DNA from: an uncultured Brevundimonas sp. | GTDB taxonomy: Bacteria > Pseudomonadota > Alphaproteobacteria > Caulobacterales > Caulobacteraceae | Direction: 5' to 3' | Length of the DNA: 47,068 bases | NCBI RefSeq assembly: GCF_937863155.1 | Contig: NZ_CALMFB010000067.1 | Location: 1-47,068, forward strand | Shown here: one piece after another, positions 32,534-40,032 of the stretch | Layout: every line of letters begins with the position of its first letter | Numbering within the stretch: position 1 is the stretch's first letter | The notes under the pieces: generated by a model | Told to the model about the DNA's origin: nothing | Seen by the model: the letters and a program-made list of their open reading frames with translations, nothing else | Database searches by the model: none | Translations under genes and position numbers: made by a program

Positions 32534-33516
32534 GGCGGCCGGGGCTGATCGCCGGCCTGGGGCTGGGCATCGCCGTTGCGGCCGTGCTGGCCGTGCTGAT
32601 GGGCGAGACCCTGCTGACGCCCGCCCAGTGGGCCGAGGCGATGCGCGATCCGGCGTCTGGGCCGGGCGAGGTGCTGTGGGCCGTGCGGGCGCCGCGCGTG
32701 ATCTGCGCCCTGCTGGTCGGGGCGGCGCTGGGTCTGGCCGGGGCGGTGATGCAGGGGCTGCTGAGGAACCCGCTGGCCGATCCGGGCGTGCTGGGGGTGT
32801 CGGCGACGGCGGCCCTGGGGGCGGCCCTGGCCATTGTCGCGGGCGCGGCGGCGGCGCCCGGCGCGGTCGAGATGGCGGCCCTGGGCGGGTCGGCGCTCGG
32901 CGGCGGGGCGCTGGTGCTGTTCGCCGCGCGGGTGCGCCAGCCCGAAGCCCTGATCCTGTTCGGCGTGGCCCTGTCCAGTTTCGCGGGCGCCCTGACCGCC
33001 CTGGTGTTCAACCTGTCGCCATCACCCATCGCCACGGCCGAGGTGATGAGCTGGCTCTTAGGCTCGGTCCAGAACCGCAGCTGGCACGATGTGCTGTGGA
33101 TCGCGCCGCCCCTGGCCCTGTCGGCCATCCTCGCGAGCCTGGCGGCGCCGGGCCTGCGGATGTTGAGCCTGGGCGAAGAGGCGGCCGCGACGTCCGGCCT
33201 GTCGATGACGCGGCTGCGGCTGCTGGCCCTGATCGGCGCGGCCTTGGCCACGGGCGCGGCGGTGGCGGTGGCCGGAGTGATCGGCTTTGTCGGGTTGGCG
33301 GCGCCGCATCTGGTGCGGGCGTTGGTGAGGGGTGATCCGGGGCGCATCCTGCTGCCCTCGGCCCTGGCGGGCGGGCTGATGCTGGTGGCGGCCGACCTGC
33401 TGGCGCGGATGACGCCGACGGATCAGGAGCTGAAGCTGGGGGTGTTCACCGCCCTGGTCGGGGCGCCGCTGTTCGCCCTGATCGCCTGGCGCGCGGCGCG
33501 GGAGTGGCGGCTGTGA
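32530..33516 (+). CDS. FecCD/BtuC-type ABC permease
   Basis: 328 residues with about nine or ten membrane helices. Family landmarks: RAPRVICALLVGAALGLAGAVMQGLLRNPLADPGVLGVSATAALGAAL in the N-terminal half, MSWLLGSVQNRSW in the middle, and GVIGFVGLAAPHLVRALVRGDPGRILLPSALAGGLMLVAADLLAR before the C-terminus (coupling helix). The ATG overlaps the preceding stop by four bases, and the next gene overlaps its end, giving a tightly coupled importer operon. Confidence 0.95.
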   Translation: MRRPGLIAGLGLGIAVAAVLAVLMGETLLTPAQWAEAMRDPASGPGEVLWAVRAPRVICALLVGAALGLAGAVMQGLLRNPLADPGVLGVSATAALGAALAIVAGAAAAPGAVEMAALGGSALGGGALVLFAARVRQPEALILFGVALSSFAGALTALVFNLSPSPIATAEVMSWLLGSVQNRSWHDVLWIAPPLALSAILASLAAPGLRMLSLGEEAAATSGLSMTRLRLLALIGAALATGAAVAVAGVIGFVGLAAPHLVRALVRGDPGRILLPSALAGGLMLVAADLLARMTPTDQELKLGVFTALVGAPLFALIAWRAAREWRL

Positions 33517-34271
33517 TCCTGGCCGAGATGTGGGAGGCGACGGCGGTTCTGAATGGCCGCACCGTTCTGCGCGAAGCCGACGCCTGCATCCAGGCCGGAG
33601 AAGTGGTCGCCGTCTGCGGACCGAACGGATCAGGCAAGACCAGCCTGCTGCGCGCCATGCTGGGCCTGTTGCCGATCGGCGGGCCGGGGGCGATCGCGCG
33701 GTTGGGCGGCGATGACGTCGCCGCGCTGAACCCTCGCCAGCGGGCCGAGCGCGCCGCCTATCTGCCCCAGGATCGCGGCCTGGCCTGGAACATGCCGGCG
33801 GTCGAGGTGGCGGCCCTGGGCGCGCCCTTCCTGGCGCCGGCCCAGGCGGTGGATCGCGCCCGCGTGGTGCTGGACGATCTGGGCGTCGGCGGCCTGGCCG
33901 ACCGGGGCGTGGCCGAGATGTCGGGCGGCGAACGGGCGCGGGTTCTGCTTGCGCGCGCCCTGGTCGCGCCAGGCCGAGCGCTACTGGTCGACGAGCCGGT
34001 GGCCGGCCTGGACCCGGACGCCCAGCTGCTGGTCATGGACCGGCTGAGGCAGGAGGCGCAGGCCGGGCGCGGGGTTATGGTCAGCCTGCATGACCTGACC
34101 CTGGCCGCGCGCTATGCGGATCGTGTTCTGCTGATGCTGGACGGCGACGTGCTGTTCGACGGGCCGCCGATGGAGGCCCTTTCGCCCTGGCATCTGGACC
34201 GCGCCTTCGGTCTGACGGCCGAGTGGGTGCAGGGGCCGGACGGACCCCTGCTGTCGGCGCGCCGAAACTAA
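33513..34271 (+). CDS. Metal-chelate ABC transporter ATPase (FecE/BtuD-like)
   Basis: 252 residues. Walker A GPNGSGKTS at about 36-44, Q-loop (YLPQDRG), signature MSGGERARVLLARALVAPGRALLVDEPVAGLDPDA with Walker B, and H-loop in VSLHDLTLAARY. The GTG start at 33513 overlaps the permease stop (GTGA); an ATG five codons later is possible, as is an upstream GTG at 33504. Together with the two genes before it, it completes a FecBCD- or BtuFCD-type importer. Confidence 0.93.
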   Translation: MILAEMWEATAVLNGRTVLREADACIQAGEVVAVCGPNGSGKTSLLRAMLGLLPIGGPGAIARLGGDDVAALNPRQRAERAAYLPQDRGLAWNMPAVEVAALGAPFLAPAQAVDRARVVLDDLGVGGLADRGVAEMSGGERARVLLARALVAPGRALLVDEPVAGLDPDAQLLVMDRLRQEAQAGRGVMVSLHDLTLAARYADRVLLMLDGDVLFDGPPMEALSPWHLDRAFGLTAEWVQGPDGPLLSARRN

Positions 34272-34287
34272 TCGCGGGCGGTTAGTT
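34266..34287. terminator. Short palindrome joining stop codons of convergent genes
   Basis: AACTAA - 10 bases (CG-rich) - TTAGTT. Each arm holds the stop codon of one gene. The stem is only 6 bp and AT-rich, so termination strength is doubtful. Confidence 0.3.
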
Positions 34288-36354
34288 CCCCTCGACCGAG
34301 GCGGCTTCGGCCACATAGGGGCGGGGTCCGGCGGCCGCGCCCGCGCGCAGGTCGGCCGAGGGCGTCAGCGGCGCCGAACCGCCGTTCAGCCGCGCCTTGT
34401 AGATGGCCATATTCTCCAGCACCCGCATCATGTAGTCGCGCGTCTCGCTGAACGGCACGCATTCGATGAAGTCTTCGGGCGCGGTCTGGCCGCCGCGCGG
34501 GTCGCCGCAGCGCGACACGAACATGTTGATCCGCCCGGCGCCCGCATTGTGCGCCACCGCCGACAGCAGATAGGAGCCGCCGCTGCCGCTGAGCGTCTCG
34601 CCCAGGTGATAGGTCCCCAGCGTCATATTGTAGTCGGGGTCGTACAGACGCTCGACCGAATAGGGCATGCCCAGGCGCCGGGCCACGGCCGCCGCCGTGG
34701 CGGGCAGGAACTGCATCATGCCGCGCGCATTGGCGCCCGAGGTCGCGCGGGGGTCGAAGCTGGATTCCTGGCGCGTGATGGCCAGTGAGAAGGGGAGGGG
34801 CGCGGCCCCGGCAACGGTCGGCGGCATTCGCACCGGATACTGGCGCTCGGGCATCAGAACGCCGCGCTGGCTGGCGGCGCGGCCGATCATCATGGCGGCG
34901 AAGGTCTCGCCATAGCCGCGCGTCATGTCCATCAGCTGGGCGTAGTCGGCCGGCTCGGTCAGCTGGTCGTCCAGCGCATAGGCGAAGACGCGATACAGGC
35001 TGGTCTCGCCCGTCTCGCCCAGGATGCGCAGGGCGCGCACCATTTCGTCGGCCTCGAAGCGGGCGACGTCGGATGCCGTGGGTTGCGGATCGGCGGGCAG
35101 GACCAGGGTGGCGACCCCGGCCTTTTCGGCCGCCAGCTGGCCATAGAAGGACTGAATGTGCCGCCCGCCCTCGGCGTAATAGGCCTGGGCCGCGGCGCGG
35201 TCGCCGCGCGCCTCGGCCGCCCGGCCCAGCCAGTACAGCGCCCGGCCTTGGGTGATCGGCGTCGATGACATTTCGCGCAGGGCCTGGAAGTGCCGCGCCG
35301 CCGTGACCGGATCGTTCAGTCGCGTCAGGGCCGCCCAGCCGGCGAAGAACTCGCCATCCACCTTGCGGTCGCCCGACGGGAAGCCGTGGCCGGCCATGGC
35401 GTCATAGGCGGCGCGCGGATCGCCCAGGCGCAGGGCGTCCAGGAAATAGTTGCGCCGCTCGCGCCACAGGGTGTCTTGCCCTTCCTTGTGAGAGGGGGCG
35501 GCGGGCAGGGCCGACAACAGGGCGAAGGCCTCGCTCTGGCGGTTGGCGGCGCGCAGGATGCGCACCCGCTCCAGCACCACGGCCGGGTGCCGCGCCTGGG
35601 CCGGGCTCAGATTCGCCACCACGCCTTCGGGCGAATAGGCGGTGCGCAGGGTCATGGCCGCTTGGGCGACGCCCCGCATCTCGGGCGAGGCCATGGCCGC
35701 CATGGCGCGCGTCGCCGGGCCGTGCGGCCCCAGCAGCAGCATCGACAGGCGGGCGTCGTGGTCGTCGGTCGTCAGGGCGCCGGACCAGCGGTTCAGGATG
35801 CGCGACTGCTGGGCGTCGTCGAACGAGCGGGTGCGCCACCAGTCTCGGATAAGGCTCTGCGCCTCTGCCCGGCGGCCGCGCTGGTCCAGGGCGTCGGCCA
35901 GGGCGATGGCGCCCTGAACGCTGTTGGGCGGGGTCTGGGCGAACAGGGCCAGCACGGCGTCCGGCCCCGGATTGGCCAGGTCCAGCGAGGCCTCCAGCGC
36001 CGTGCGCCGCCCGTCGCCGCGCGGCCAGCGGGCCATGGCCTGGGCCGCCTGGGCCAATTCGGAATGCGACAGCTGGTTGGCCGAGGTGTCCAGCAGCGCC
36101 CACTCCACCAGCTTGCGCGCCGTGGGGTCGCCGATCTGGGACATGGCCATGCGGGCGCCGCCGACATCGCGGGCGCGCGCGGCGGCCAGACCCTGGCGGA
36201 AGGCGGCCGTGTCGGCCTCGCTCAGCACGCGACCCTGATAGGCCGGGGCGGCGACATAGGCCGTCGGTTGGCTGTTGAGCGATTGGGGCAGGGGCGCAGT
36301 CGCCGCCAGAACCGTGGCCAGAGCCGTCGCGATCATGAAGCGCATCATCCCCAT
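34282..36354 (-). CDS. Soluble lytic murein transglycosylase (Slt family)
   Basis: 690 residues. A signal peptide (about 3-20, [13 protein letters not shown]) precedes a long superhelical region of short alpha-helical repeats (about 50-480). The GH23 catalytic domain is near the C-terminus: [32 protein letters not shown] (catalytic Glu in RQESSFD, and the GMMQ motif), then [35 protein letters not shown]. It cleaves peptidoglycan to 1,6-anhydro-muropeptides in the periplasm. ATG 36354 is used; ATG 36348 is an alternative. It is divergent from dapA. Confidence 0.93.
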   Translation of the reverse strand: MGMMRFMIATALATVLAATAPLPQSLNSQPTAYVAAPAYQGRVLSEADTAAFRQGLAAARARDVGGARMAMSQIGDPTARKLVEWALLDTSANQLSHSELAQAAQAMARWPRGDGRRTALEASLDLANPGPDAVLALFAQTPPNSVQGAIALADALDQRGRRAEAQSLIRDWWRTRSFDDAQQSRILNRWSGALTTDDHDARLSMLLLGPHGPATRAMAAMASPEMRGVAQAAMTLRTAYSPEGVVANLSPAQARHPAVVLERVRILRAANRQSEAFALLSALPAAPSHKEGQDTLWRERRNYFLDALRLGDPRAAYDAMAGHGFPSGDRKVDGEFFAGWAALTRLNDPVTAARHFQALREMSSTPITQGRALYWLGRAAEARGDRAAAQAYYAEGGRHIQSFYGQLAAEKAGVATLVLPADPQPTASDVARFEADEMVRALRILGETGETSLYRVFAYALDDQLTEPADYAQLMDMTRGYGETFAAMMIGRAASQRGVLMPERQYPVRMPPTVAGAAPLPFSLAITRQESSFDPRATSGANARGMMQFLPATAAAVARRLGMPYSVERLYDPDYNMTLGTYHLGETLSGSGGSYLLSAVAHNAGAGRINMFVSRCGDPRGGQTAPEDFIECVPFSETRDYMMRVLENMAIYKARLNGGSAPLTPSADLRAGAAAGPRPYVAEAASVEGN

Positions 36355-36448
36355 TCTGATCGGTTGCGGCGCGCGCGGCGCCGACCTAAACCTCCTGCGT
36401 ACCGGCGAATGCGCGTCGCGCCCACCCACACAGGCTGTATTTGTTCCA

Positions 36449-37333
36449 ATGACCGCTCCCCTGTTCAAGGGCGTGATCACCGCCCTGATCACACCTCTTC
36501 GTGACGGAAACGTGGACGAGGCGGCTTTCACCGCCCTGCTGGAGCGTCAGATCGCCGCCGGCGTGCACGGCGTCGTGCCCATGGGAACGACGGGCGAGAG
36601 CGCCAGCCTGCATGCGGATGAGCATCAGCGCGTCGTCGAACTGGCGGTTCGGGTCGCGGCCGGGCGCATCCGCGTCATCGCCGGGGCGGGGGCGTCGGCC
36701 ACGGACAAGGCCATCGAACTGGTGCGTCACGCCAAGACCGTGGGGGCCGACGGCGCCCTGGTGGTCACCCCCTATTACAACCGCCCGTCGCAGGCCGGGC
36801 TGCAGGCCCATTTCGAGGCCATCGCCGAGGCGGTGCAACTGCCGGTGCTGCTGTACAATGTGCCGGGCCGCACCGGGGTGGATCTGGCGAGCGAGACGGT
36901 CGCGGCCCTGGCGGCGCACCCGAACATCGTGGGCATCAAGGATGCGACGGGCGACCTGGGTCGGATCGGCTGGATGCGCGCCAATATCGCCGAGGGGTTC
37001 GCCCTGATCTCGGGCGACGACCCCAGCTGGCTGGGCTATCAGGCGGCGGGCGGGCACGGGGTGATCTCGGTCACCTCGAACGTCGCGCCCGAGGGGATGG
37101 TCGCCCTGTACGACGCGGTCCAGGCCGGCGATCTGGAGGCGGCGCGCCTGTGGCAGGATCGACTGATCGGCCTTCACAAGGCGCTGTTCCTGGACGCTTC
37201 GCCGGCGCCGGCGAAATACGCCCTGTCTCGACTGGGCCTGTGCACCGAGGAGCTTCGCCTGCCGCTGGTTCCGGCCCGCGCCGAGGTGCGCCCGGCCATC
37301 GACCGCGCCATGGCCGAAGCCGGCGTCGCCTGA
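36449..37333 (+). CDS. dapA: 4-hydroxy-tetrahydrodipicolinate synthase
   Basis: Condenses pyruvate and aspartate semialdehyde, first step to meso-DAP and lysine. 294 residues. The (beta/alpha)8 residues are intact: Thr-Thr in GTTGES (46-51), Tyr136 (YNVPGRTG), Arg141 and the Schiff-base Lys164 (GIKDATGD). ATG 36449 is chosen; the frame is open further upstream across the slt promoter. A weak GCTGTAT box lies 15 bases ahead of the ATG, so this gene may also have a very short leader. Stop and smpB start overlap (TGATG). Confidence 0.96.
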   Translation: MTAPLFKGVITALITPLRDGNVDEAAFTALLERQIAAGVHGVVPMGTTGESASLHADEHQRVVELAVRVAAGRIRVIAGAGASATDKAIELVRHAKTVGADGALVVTPYYNRPSQAGLQAHFEAIAEAVQLPVLLYNVPGRTGVDLASETVAALAAHPNIVGIKDATGDLGRIGWMRANIAEGFALISGDDPSWLGYQAAGGHGVISVTSNVAPEGMVALYDAVQAGDLEAARLWQDRLIGLHKALFLDASPAPAKYALSRLGLCTEELRLPLVPARAEVRPAIDRAMAEAGVA

Positions 37334-37803
37334 TGGCCGCCGAAAAGCCCAAGACCAAGCTGATCGCCGAGAACCGGCGCGCGCGCTTCGACTATTTCCT
37401 GGAAGACAATCTCGAGGCCGGGATTCAGCTGCTGGGCACCGAGATCAAGGCCCTGCGCGACGGACGGGCCAATATCGCCGAATCCTATGTCTCGCCCGAG
37501 GGGCGCGAGATCGTGCTGATCAACGCCGACATCCCGCCCTACAAACAGGCCAACCGCTTCAACCACGAGCCGCGCCGGCCGAGAAAGCTGCTGTTGCACC
37601 GGCGTCAGATCGACAAGCTGATCGGGGCGGTCCAGCGCGACGGCCAGACCATCATTCCGCTGAAGCTCTATTTGAACGAGGCCGGCAAGGCCAAGGTCGA
37701 GATCGCCCTGGCCAAGGGCAAGAAGATCCACGACAAGCGCGAGACCGAGGCCGCCCGCGACTGGCAGCGCGACAAGGCCCGGCTGATGCGCGACAAGGGC
37801 TGA
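37333..37803 (+). CDS. smpB: SsrA-binding protein
   Basis: Binds tmRNA and brings it to stalled ribosomes. 156 residues, normal length. Typical blocks: [44 protein letters not shown], then [48 protein letters not shown] and the basic tail. It overlaps the dapA stop by one base (TGATG), a dapA-smpB pairing common in Alphaproteobacteria. Confidence 0.97.
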   Translation: MAAEKPKTKLIAENRRARFDYFLEDNLEAGIQLLGTEIKALRDGRANIAESYVSPEGREIVLINADIPPYKQANRFNHEPRRPRKLLLHRRQIDKLIGAVQRDGQTIIPLKLYLNEAGKAKVEIALAKGKKIHDKRETEAARDWQRDKARLMRDKG

Positions 37804-37821
37804 AAGCGGCCTTGAGTATGA

Positions 37822-37980
37822 ATCCTTCTCCCGCTTGCGGGGGAAGTGTCATGTCGTCGAGCGCCAGCGAGACGCATGACGATGGGGGAAGTCTGCTCCC
37901 CTGCGAAGACTCCCCTCTCCGACCCTGGATCAGCTTCGCTGATCGACGGGCCACCTCTCCCGCTCGCGGGAGAGGGATGA
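37822..37980. repeat. Mosaic of three palindromic hairpins
   Basis: Three hairpins: CTTCTCCCGC...GCGGGGGAAG (37825-37846), GATCAGC-TTC-GCTGATC (37928-37944) and CCTCTCCCGC-TC-GCGGGAGAGG (37954-37975). It fills the gap between smpB and a small membrane protein gene. The first and last are variants of one unit. No coding seen. A REP-like dispersed repeat is the likely nature. Confidence 0.55.
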
Positions 37981-38010
37981 GCACGGTCAGCACTCAGTCA
38001 GCATAAGGCC

Positions 38011-38205
38011 TTAAGTGATCGGGCGCGCGTCCAAGACGCCGGGCAGGGCCGACGGGGCCGTGGCGGCATAGGCGCCCAGGGACGGGCTGCCCCAGCTGTT
38101 CTGGACCATCATCCCGCAGACGGCGATGGCCACCGCCAGCACCACGGCCCACAGCGCGGCGCGGCGCTCGGAGCGGCTGAAAACCGAATTCGACTTGCTG
38201 GACAT
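38011..38205 (-). CDS. Small single-pass membrane protein, 64 aa, stress promoter
   Basis: 64 residues from ATG 38205, with AGGAGG seven bases ahead. A basic N-terminus (SSKSNSVFSRSERR) precedes one membrane helix (ALWAVVLAVAIAVCGMMV), followed by a short periplasmic Ala/Pro/Ser-rich tail. The family is not recognised. It has a consensus sigma-T-type promoter, so it is likely part of the general stress regulon. The ribosome site, promoter and hydrophobic design support a real gene. Confidence 0.65.
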   Translation of the reverse strand: MSSKSNSVFSRSERRAALWAVVLAVAIAVCGMMVQNSWGSPSLGAYAATAPSALPGVLDARPIT

Positions 38206-38228
38206 CCCCAACCTCCTGTCCGCCGAAA

Positions 38229-38253
38229 AACGTCGGGTCGCAGGGACTGTTCC
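38229..38253 (-). promoter_or_regulatory. Sigma-T/EcfG-type promoter of the 64-aa protein
   Basis: On the minus strand GGAAC (38253-38249), 16 bases, CGTT (38232-38229): a full match to the consensus. The ATG is 24 bases on, with AGGAGG between. Confidence 0.7.
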
Positions 38254-38330
38254 GCCAGATTCATGCGGGACGATACGCCACCTGATTCGCGTGTCCGGCG
38301 AGCCACAGTGGGCCAGCGTGGCCGTTCCGA

Positions 38331-38879
38331 TCAGCGGTCGTCGCGCGGCGCGCGCGGGCGGCCGACGTCGGCGGCCAGGTCGGCCAGGTCGATGAAGGCG
38401 TCGGCCTGACGGCGCAGTTCGTCGGCGATCTGGGGCGGCTGGCTCTTGGTCGAGGACACCACCGTCACCCGCACGCCCCTGGCCTGAAGCGCCTGGACCA
38501 GACGGCGGAAATCCCCATCGCCCGAGAACAGCACCGCGTGGTCCAGCCGCGGCGCCAGCTCCATCATGTCGACGGCGATCTCGACATCCATATTGCCCTT
38601 GGTGCGGCTGTGGCCCTGCGCGTCGGTGTAACGTTTGACCGGCTTGGTCACCACGGTGAAGCCGTTGTAGTCCAGCCAGTCGACCAGCGGCTTGACCGGG
38701 CTGAACTCGTCCCCCTCGATCACGGCGGTGTAGTAATAGGCCCGCAGCAGCTGCCCCTTGGCTGCGAAGGCGTCCAGCAGCTTGCGGAAGTCCATGTCCA
38801 GGTTCAGCGCCTTGGCGGACGAGTAAAGATTGGCCCCGTCGATAAACAGGGCCAGCCGGTCGGTGTTATGGAAGGTCAT
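38331..38879 (-). CDS. NYN-domain (LabA/DUF88) protein, putative RNase
   Basis: 182 residues. PIN-like NYN fold with acidic site residues: LALFIDGANLYSSAK (Asp near position 13), TKGNMDVEIAVDMM (Asp) and VLFSGDGDFRRLVQAL (Asp-Asp). VRVTVVSSTKSQPPQIADELRRQADAFIDL completes the LabA/DUF88 pattern. Likely a metal-dependent ribonuclease; no substrate is known. The start CAT shares bases with the ATG of folK on the other strand (CATG at 38877-38880), so the two genes begin back to back with no spacer. No Shine-Dalgarno seen. Confidence 0.88.
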   Translation of the reverse strand: MTFHNTDRLALFIDGANLYSSAKALNLDMDFRKLLDAFAAKGQLLRAYYYTAVIEGDEFSPVKPLVDWLDYNGFTVVTKPVKRYTDAQGHSRTKGNMDVEIAVDMMELAPRLDHAVLFSGDGDFRRLVQALQARGVRVTVVSSTKSQPPQIADELRRQADAFIDLADLAADVGRPRAPRDDR

Positions 38880-39411
38880 GAACGGTTCCGTAGACAGCGA
38901 ATATGAAGGCGACGGCGCATTGAATGACGCCGTCTTCGTCGCCCTCGGCTGCAATGACAAGGGGGTCTGGCGCGATTGCGAACAGGCGCTGGAGGCCGCC
39001 CTGGCCCGCTTCCGCGCCGAGGGGATCGATGTAATTGCGCGGTCGTCGTGGTGGCGCTCAGCCGCCTGGCCCGATCCGGCCGACCCGCCGTTCCTGAACG
39101 GCGTGGTGCAGGTGCGGACCCAGCATGATCCCCATGCCCTGATGGCCGCCCTGAGCCGGATCGAACAGGCGTTCGGCCGCCAGCGGGACCGCCCCAACGC
39201 CCCGCGCACCCTGGACCTGGACCTGATCGCCTATGGCCGGCTGAACGGCGATTTCGCCGGCCTGATCCTGCCGCATCCGCGCGCGGCGGACCGGCTGTTC
39301 GTCATGGGGCCGCTGGCGCAGATCGCGCCGGAGTGGCCGCATCCGACGGGTGGGACGGCGACGGTTCTGGCGCAGGCGGCGACCGTGGGGCGTGACGCCC
39401 GGCCGATCTGA
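38878..39411 (+). CDS. folK: 2-amino-4-hydroxy-6-hydroxymethyldihydropteridine pyrophosphokinase
   Basis: HPPK, folate synthesis. 177 residues from ATG 38878. Core motifs: [39 protein letters not shown] (catalytic Asp pair for Mg) and [24 protein letters not shown]. The ATG shares its bases with the start of the opposite NYN gene. The first fourteen residues have no family match, so a TTG at 38920 (giving NDAVFVALG at the N-terminus) may be the true start. Confidence 0.9.
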   Translation: MNGSVDSEYEGDGALNDAVFVALGCNDKGVWRDCEQALEAALARFRAEGIDVIARSSWWRSAAWPDPADPPFLNGVVQVRTQHDPHALMAALSRIEQAFGRQRDRPNAPRTLDLDLIAYGRLNGDFAGLILPHPRAADRLFVMGPLAQIAPEWPHPTGGTATVLAQAATVGRDARPI

Positions 39412-39436
39412 TCGCCCAAATCCCGCCGTCACCGCA

Positions 39437-39463
39437 TTGCACAATGCGTCTTCGCTCTATATT
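39437..39463 (+). promoter_or_regulatory. rpoZ promoter
   Basis: TTGCAC at 39437-39442, 15 bases, then TATATT at 39458-39463, in an unusually AT-rich patch. The ATG follows 36 bases later with GAGGA. Confidence 0.55.
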
Positions 39464-39499
39464 TTACCGGGTTCACTCCCCGCGCCACCCGAGGATTTC

Positions 39500-39859
39500 A
39501 TGGCTCGCGTCACTGTCGAAGACTGCATCGAAAAGGTGCCGAACCGGTTCGGCCTGGTCCTGCTGGCCGGTCACCGCGCCCGCAATATCGCCAATGGCGC
39601 GCCGCTGAACCTGGATCGCGACAACGACAAGAACCCGGTCGTGGCCCTGCGCGAACTGGCCGAGGACGCCGTGGTCCCCGACGAACTGCGCGAGAACATC
39701 ATCACCACCCTGCAACGGGTCGATGAGCGCACCGAGGCCGAGGACGAGGCCGAGACCGTGGCCCTGCTGGCCGAGCCCCAGCATATGAACATGGCCGAGC
39801 AGGAGCTGATCCGCGCCCTGCAGAGCGACCGCGACGGCGGCCAGGAGGAGCGCTACTGA
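39500..39859 (+). CDS. rpoZ: RNA polymerase omega subunit
   Basis: 119 residues, the alphaproteobacterial length. [30 protein letters not shown] is the canonical N-terminus, and [13 protein letters not shown] the conserved middle; the tail is acidic. GAGGA precedes ATG 39500. It helps RNA polymerase assembly and, in many bacteria, the ppGpp response; it is next to spoT, the classic pairing. Confidence 0.96.
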   Translation: MARVTVEDCIEKVPNRFGLVLLAGHRARNIANGAPLNLDRDNDKNPVVALRELAEDAVVPDELRENIITTLQRVDERTEAEDEAETVALLAEPQHMNMAEQELIRALQSDRDGGQEERY

Positions 39860-40032
39860 CGGCCGAAGCCGGCACAGGCGTCACCATTCTGCCGGCGCGG
39901 CCCGAAGAGGCTTCGCCGAAACCGACCGCTGCGAACCGCAACGATCCGCCGTCGACGCCCGCCGTCGGCGGCGATGTCGTATCCGGCGCCAAGCGCACCC
40001 AGGTCCTGCGTCAGTTCGAGCTGGTCGAGGCG

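Noticed and set aside
37822-37980. CRISPR array
   Set aside because: Units are hairpins of varying spacing, not identical repeats with regular spacers.
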